Origin: Narthecium ossifragum
Taxonomy: Eukaryota; Streptophyta; Magnoliopsida; Dioscoreales; Nartheciaceae
Length of the DNA stretch: 64,000 bases
Direction: 5' to 3'
Assembly: GCA_963920575.1 (NCBI GenBank)
Contig: OY986975.1
Coordinates: forward strand, 22,103,897-22,167,896
Shown: one piece after another, positions 59,341-64,000 of the stretch
Layout: each line of letters starts with the position of its first letter
Position numbering within the stretch: position 1 is the stretch's first letter
Translations under genes and position numbers: made by a program
Notes under the pieces: generated by a model
What the model saw: only the letters and a program-made list of their open reading frames with translations
What the model was told of the DNA's origin: nothing
The model's database searches: none

Positions 59341-60627
59341 CATCTGACACAGGGACTGAAGAATAAAGTTTAGAAAAGCATAAATTACACTTTAGTACTT
59401 AGTACCCTCTGGTTTAGCGAATATTCACCGGAGACCCTATGCTTTAGAACCATTCGATTTGGTGTCTACGCTTTCAAAAACCGTTCGATTTTGACCCAGA
59501 AGAGTCCAACCAGTGTTACAGACGCTAACGATTGACAAGTTGATCGTTATTTACTAAATTTGACTCCAGTTAATAGATGACACGTGGCTCTCTCCTTTCT
59601 AGGAGCATAGAAGAGAGAGAAAGAGGGATCTCTCTTCACGATCTCTCCGTGATTGTCGACCAGAGCGGCCGTGGTCATTGTGGCGGACCGGATCGCCGCC
59701 AGGGAGGGCGGAGTAGCGCGGCTGTGTGCTGTGCTGTGCGGCCATTGACTTTCTCGATGCGATGTTGAAGTCGGTCCGGCGGGTGTCCGAGGATGTTGAA
59801 CACTAGTGGAAGCTATTAGGTCCGGTTTGAGGACCCCCGGGGTGAGACCATCTGGGCTGTGGTACGTCGGAGAAGGAGGCCACGACGGGAGCGGGCTTGA
59901 TGCCGAGGACGGTGCCACGAAAGGAGATCATCTCTGTAGGAGAGAGAGAGAGATAAGTGATAGAAGAGAGAGCATAGCAGGGAGATCGCTCGGGAGCATA
60001 GTCACTTAGTCAGTAGCAGCAACTATCCTACCTCGGATAAGGGAAGATGGTTTTCGTCCCGCGGAAGGTTGGGGGTAGTGGAGGTTGGGTGATTATCCGT
60101 GGTCGGTGACACCGGAGCCCATCTAATTAATTTGGGCCACACTATATCATAACTAAATGGCCCTGGTGTTATCTGGCATAGATAACCACCACCCCAACAC
60201 TATTCTCTCACTCACTCACTCACTCACTCACCCTCTAGCCCCCCTCCCTACTAACCACATGATAACTATCACCTCTCATTACTTTCTTCCATGTGTTATC
60301 TGACATCAGACATCCTGATATATGTACCTGCCAGTGTAACCAATCCAATTCCATCCGAGATCGTAGTTTTGACAGCAAGCATCTCTCCAATTGATGGATC
60401 TTGATCTACTGCCAGACGAGAGCTCTCTGATCTGGAACTTGATCAACTGCTAGGGGAGAGCTCTCTGATTGTGGATCTTGTCCTACCGCGAGAGAGACAG
60501 TTCGATGAGGTCATGAAATGGAAGGAGGATTCAAGGACTATATTAAACGAGGGAGGGGTCAACCGATGGCAGCTGTTGGCGTAGATCTGGAGCAGAGGAG
60601 ACGCTCAGACGCTTGGAGGAGGGGATC
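59341..60627. other. Intergenic DNA with ACTC microsatellite and short repeats
   Basis: An ACTC repeat lies at about 60207-60231. At about 60375-60490 a unit near 48 bp repeats, marked by GAGAGCTCTCTGAT (60419 and 60461). The short frames here resemble no family. The right end may be the interior of the LTR retrotransposon whose LTR lies at 60998-61360. Confidence 0.4.
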
Positions 60628-60827
60628 NNNNNNNNNNNNNNNNNNNNNNNNNNNNNNNNNNNNNNNNNNNNNNNNNNNNNNNNNNNNNNNNNNNNNNNNN
60701 NNNNNNNNNNNNNNNNNNNNNNNNNNNNNNNNNNNNNNNNNNNNNNNNNNNNNNNNNNNNNNNNNNNNNNNNNNNNNNNNNNNNNNNNNNNNNNNNNNNN
60801 NNNNNNNNNNNNNNNNNNNNNNNNNNN
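60628..60827. other. Assembly gap, 200 N
   Basis: Exactly 200 undetermined bases. Any frame drawn across them is meaningless. Confidence 0.99.
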
Positions 60828-60980
60828 GATGTGGCTGTCGGTGGTGGTGGAGATGGACGAGACGAAGGGTACGGTGGCTGTTGAAAGAACTCGTGAGGAT
60901 TGAGGGGACCAGGGAAGGAACAAGGGGTACCAGGGAAGGAACAAGAACAAGTATTGCCGTTACCCTTGGACATCGACCTG

Positions 60981-60993
60981 GCTCTGAATACCA
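60981..60993 (-). other. Candidate LTR-retrotransposon primer-binding site
   Basis: The minus strand reads TGGTATTCAGAGC, one base different (inserted T) from the methionine-tRNA-complementary TGGTATCAGAGC used by the copia element at 18215-18226. It sits just inside the candidate LTR to the right. Confidence 0.45.
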
Positions 60994-60997
60994 AACT

Positions 60998-61360
60998 GAT
61001 GCAGCGCCAGCTTCAGGAATCACCACCTGAAGTTGACGACGACGCCTAGGAATCACCACCTAGGGTTTTCTTTGGAATCACCACCAAAGAGGAGAAGACA
61101 AGCACAAGCTTTTTATCAAAATCTTCATCCCCTGTAAAGATGCAGGGGGCTCATATATATATGAGATGAAACGGATTCAGCCCAATCGGCTATTACAATC
61201 AAGACTCAATACAATACTCAACCAACTGAACAAACGAAACTCAAATCCTAACAAATAACAAGACTCGACCAAATAACAAATAACAAGACTCAACCAAATA
61301 ACAAAAAACAAGACTCGACCAAATAACAAATAGTAAGACTCAATCCTCATCCATCCACAA
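60998..61360 (-). repeat. Candidate LTR (minus orientation)
   Basis: On the minus strand the segment begins near TGTGGATGGATGAGGATTGA and ends near GCTGGCGCTGCA, just before the candidate primer-binding site. It contains a TATATATA box (about 61156) and repeated GGTGGTGATTCC motifs (about 61018-61066 inverted). A four-unit 25-bp tandem repeat (AGACTCGACC plus AAATAACAAATAACA) fills 61246-61345. The second LTR is not identified; the gap at 60628-60827 may hide internal sequence. Confidence 0.45.
61246..61345. repeat. 25-bp tandem repeat, four units
   Basis: The units consist of AAATAACAAATAACA followed by AGACTC(G/A)ACC and vary at a few sites. They lie inside the candidate LTR. Confidence 0.85.
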
Positions 61361-62565
61361 GCTCACTGGTGGACCTCTCCAACGGCGACGGAAGTAAGCG
61401 CGGTCGAATCGGCCTCTGGTGTCCGCACCATTGTGCCACTGCCATTGTTTTACATTGATGCTTGGTCTGATGACTCTACCTAGATGCTGCTGTAGTTTGT
61501 GTGAAGAATGGCTCGAGTCTTCCGCGGTGACTTGCATAGAAGGTTGTATAGTCTAGTTTCTGCATTTTTTCGCAGCTTCTTCAACTATTTGCAGGATGGA
61601 GTGCTTAGTGATACCCTGGGATCGTACTTGGCACAGTTAAATGTGAGAAGTTTCATCATCTTCCATGCAGATCATATCACTTTACTTTGATCTGAAATTT
61701 AGGGTGCCTTTCGTCTTTACTGTTCTTGAAACTACATGTTCTCCAGGTTTTTTCTCCTTAGTTTCTTGCTGTAAGTAGCCTATTATTTTCTCGGGGAAAG
61801 ATCAGGAAGGATGAAATCGCAACTCAACCTACAAGAGCCAGTCGCGTAAGATTGTATGACATATGAAACAATAGTCAAGACCTCAGAATTGTGATTTTGG
61901 CTCACTTTTGTCCTCCTGCTGTTCTAATCTGATGAAGAATTTTAGTCGCAGCACCTTTCTTGAGCCACAAACATCGGGAGAATTAGTGTAGTCCTTCGCT
62001 TGGCAGCTATTTTGTTGATTAAGTCAAGACTTCCAGAGAATTCTGTAAACAGAGATCATCGATCTTTCAGACATGTATTTCCAGTTGGTCATTGATTCAC
62101 TGAAATGATGGTACATATTTGCTAAACTTGTGGTCTGATATAAGGCTTCAAATGTGTACCATATTCCTCCAATCCTTTGTGATATTTTTCGCGTCTAGGA
62201 TGGAATTTGGTGTAGGTATCACGGTCACCTGCAATATCCTGATTAAATGGTAGGTTGATTCACTGACAATGGATGCTAAATAAATGAGCCCAATCTGGTA
62301 ATAACATATGCTTACTTAATTGCTCTTTTTCCATTGGTTTGAACAGCTAGGCAAAATGCAATATAACTTCAGTGCCTGTCTAAAGGCTCAATTGCAATCA
62401 AATGTTTCAATTAAAACAAAATAAAGCCAACGAATTTGGCTCAAAAGTGGTTTCAAAACCACAGGTGAAAATACTAACAAATAGAGAGGAAAAAAGAGCT
62501 GCACCATCTCAACTCTATGCTCCAAGAGTATTCCAACAATTGCAAAACTAACTTGTTCATCTGAA
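61361..62565. other. Intergenic, 3' flank of SAMS
   Basis: A 60-codon plus-strand frame at 61508-61690 (MARVFRGDLHRRLYSLVSAF..) has no recognised family and no clear splice partners, so it is not called as a gene. The part near 62400-62565 should be the 3' UTR of SAMS. Confidence 0.4.
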
Positions 62566-63741
62566 TCAAGCTTTGTCCCACTTCAGGAGCTTCACCTTCT
62601 CCCATGTGAAGTCAGGATCATCACGGCCGAAATGCCCGTAAGCCGCCGTCTTTTGATACCTAAAGTTCCCACCTCTCTTCAAGTCGAGGTTGATGGCGAT
62701 CATCCCTGGCCTGAAGTCGAAGCTCTCCTTGATCAAACTCAGTATATCCCTATCAGGTATCTTACCAGTAGTATAAGTGTCTACAAAGACGGATAGTGGC
62801 TCCGGCACACCAATGGCATAAGAAACCTGAACGATGCACCGCCTCGCTAGCTTCGATGCCACGATGCTCTTCGCAGCCTGCCTCACAATGTATGCACCGC
62901 TGCGGTCCACCTTCGTAGGATCCTTGCCGGAGAAAGCACCGCCACCATGAGCTCCCCATCCGCCATAGGTGTCTATGATGATCTTACGACCAGTGAGCCC
63001 TGCGTCACCATGGGGCCCTCCGATCACGAAACGGCCGGAAGGATTCAGGTGGAAGATGGTCCTGTCGTCAAGGTACTTAGCAGGGATGACCGGCTTGATC
63101 ACATGCTTCTTCAGGTCGCTTGCAATCTGTTCATTGGTCACGGATTCATCGTGTTGGGTGGAAATGAGCACAGTGTGCACACGAATGGGCACCATGGCAC
63201 CAGCCTCATTGCGGTACTCTACTGTAACCTGAGTCTTGCCATCAGGCCTGAGCCATGGGCAAGTCTTGTTCTTGCGGACCTCAGTGAGCCTGGCACCGAG
63301 CTTGGTAGCTAGGACATGGGTCAGTGGCATCAGCTCTGAAGTCTCATCGGTAGCGTAGCCGAACATATGGCCTTGATCACCGGCACCAATCTCCTCGGGC
63401 TTCTTGCTGAGGTGGCCATGGACACCCTGGGCTATGTCGGGGCTCTGCTGCTCGACATTCACAAGAACCTTGCAATTGTCAGCATCAAGGCCGACATCGG
63501 CGGAGGTGAATCCGATGCCACGGCAGGTATCACGAGCAATCTTCTCGTAATCGACCTTCGCCTTCGTTGTGATTTCGCCAAACACCATGACCATGTTCGT
63601 CTTCGTGCAAGTCTCGCACGCGACCTTGCTCTCCGGGTCTTGCTCCAGGCAGGCATCGAGCACGGCGTCGGAGATCTGGTCGCAGAGCTTGTCGGGGTGG
63701 CCTTCGTTCACAGATTCAGAGGTGAACAGGAAGGTATCCAT
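62566..63741 (-). CDS. SAMS: S-adenosylmethionine synthase
   Basis: The coding region is uninterrupted and gives 391 residues from the ATG at 63741 ([18 protein letters not shown]). An ATG six bases upstream (63747) is rejected because the minus strand reads TTTTTATGCAG directly before ATGGAT, a 3' splice site of the 5' UTR intron common in plant SAMS genes. The enzyme makes S-adenosylmethionine from methionine and ATP, feeding methylation, ethylene and polyamine synthesis in the cytosol. Visible signatures are GHPDK (residues 14-18), [12 protein letters not shown] (119-130, the ATP-binding signature) and GGGAFSGKD (266-274, the P-loop-like signature). Length and all key residues are normal for the family, and there is no sign of decay. 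Confidence 0.97.
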   Translation of the reverse strand: MDTFLFTSESVNEGHPDKLCDQISDAVLDACLEQDPESKVACETCTKTNMVMVFGEITTKAKVDYEKIARDTCRGIGFTSADVGLDADNCKVLVNVEQQSPDIAQGVHGHLSKKPEEIGAGDQGHMFGYATDETSELMPLTHVLATKLGARLTEVRKNKTCPWLRPDGKTQVTVEYRNEAGAMVPIRVHTVLISTQHDESVTNEQIASDLKKHVIKPVIPAKYLDDRTIFHLNPSGRFVIGGPHGDAGLTGRKIIIDTYGGWGAHGGGAFSGKDPTKVDRSGAYIVRQAAKSIVASKLARRCIVQVSYAIGVPEPLSVFVDTYTTGKIPDRDILSLIKESFDFRPGMIAINLDLKRGGNFRYQKTAAYGHFGRDDPDFTWEKVKLLKWDKA

Positions 63742-64000
63742 CTGCATAAAAATGCATGCCCCTTAAAGTTCTTTGAAGTCCCAATCTATAAAGGTTCTAG
63801 TAAAAATGCAGCACTGAAGAACAGAACACAGACATTTTAACAAGCATTCTTCGGTACGGTACTTCCAATGTAATCAACACAAATGATAGTTGGAATCCCT
63901 CTTTAGATTTAATTCCTGATACTCAAGTAAAATCCAAAAAAGCCCCTCCTAGTGATATGATTACAAGTGCATTCTGTGTACAGAATCAAGTTCATGTGAT
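63742..64000 (-). other. Probable 5' UTR intron of SAMS
   Basis: The minus-strand sequence upstream of the SAMS start ends in a pyrimidine-containing stretch and TGCAG, a normal intron acceptor. The leader exon and promoter would lie beyond the window. Confidence 0.5.

Noticed and set aside
60518..61059. Several open frames crossing the second N gap
   Set aside because: Their length comes from undetermined bases; the readable parts are short and low-complexity.
61508..61690. Plus-strand frame MARVFRGDLHRRLYSLVSAF..
   Set aside because: It looks somewhat protein-like and has a possible donor at its end, but I found no matching downstream exon or family, so it is mentioned only as intergenic content.
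1..64000. CRISPR arrays, bacterial operons, phage or integron features
   Set aside because: No regularly spaced identical repeats with unique spacers and no prokaryotic gene order; all real genes have plant structure.
1..64000. tRNA or rRNA genes
   Set aside because: I looked for GGTTCGAATC-type T-loop boxes with paired arms and found none convincing; the sequences that pair with tRNA are the retrotransposon primer-binding sites.

Overview
This is a piece of nuclear DNA from a flowering plant, most likely a monocot. The evidence is GT..AG-spliced genes of plant-specific families (tubby-like F-box, ROH1/DUF793, group A bZIP, plant MED26), long AT-rich introns and intergenes, GC-rich first exons, and a dense load of plant transposons. 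I cannot name the species. There are no bacterial, viral or organellar features. Two runs of exactly 200 N (19141-19340 and 60628-60827) are assembly gaps.

Layout. 1-8.4 kb is transposon and repeat territory: a 336-bp tandem duplication, a MITE, a minus-strand LINE and a Tourist-type MITE. 8.4-10.2 kb holds MED26 (minus, nine exons joined here). 12.4-13.4 kb is a LINE with a clean target-site duplication. 14.1-15.2 kb is an intact single-exon F-box gene, followed by a broken Ty1-copia element (16.5-18.2 kb, minus). 20.2-23.7 kb is a four-exon GBF4-like bZIP gene. 24.8-26.3 kb carries two dead relatives of the F-box gene. 28.1-29.4 kb is an intronless ROH1-like gene. 30-33.5 kb is a transposon graveyard (inverted-repeat elements, LINE tails, a hAT transposase fragment and a P450 relic).

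35.8-40.6 kb is a 13-exon WD40 gene, probably nucleoporin NUP43 (minus). 41.8-43.5 kb is a four-exon tubby-like F-box gene (minus). 47.4-51.0 kb holds three LINE copies and a Harbinger-type MITE. 53.4-56.9 kb is a seven-exon gene with a C-terminal J-domain (plus). 57.2-57.8 kb is an intronless gene for a small membrane protein of unknown function (minus). 58.4-59.3 kb is a Mutator-like foldback element. 61.0-61.4 kb is a probable LTR. 62.6-63.7 kb is S-adenosylmethionine synthase (minus).

The genes are independent housekeeping or regulatory loci: transcription (MED26, bZIP), nuclear pore (NUP43-like), ubiquitin targeting or signalling (F-box, tubby), secretion (ROH1), chaperone function (J-protein) and methyl-donor synthesis (SAMS). 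No operon-like or pathway cluster is evident. I found no convincing new biological system. The most informative structures are the LINE family with a shared 3' terminal motif and exact target-site duplications, and the local F-box birth-and-death group. Exon joins were made by eye from splice signals, reading frame and family resemblance; no alignment was run.
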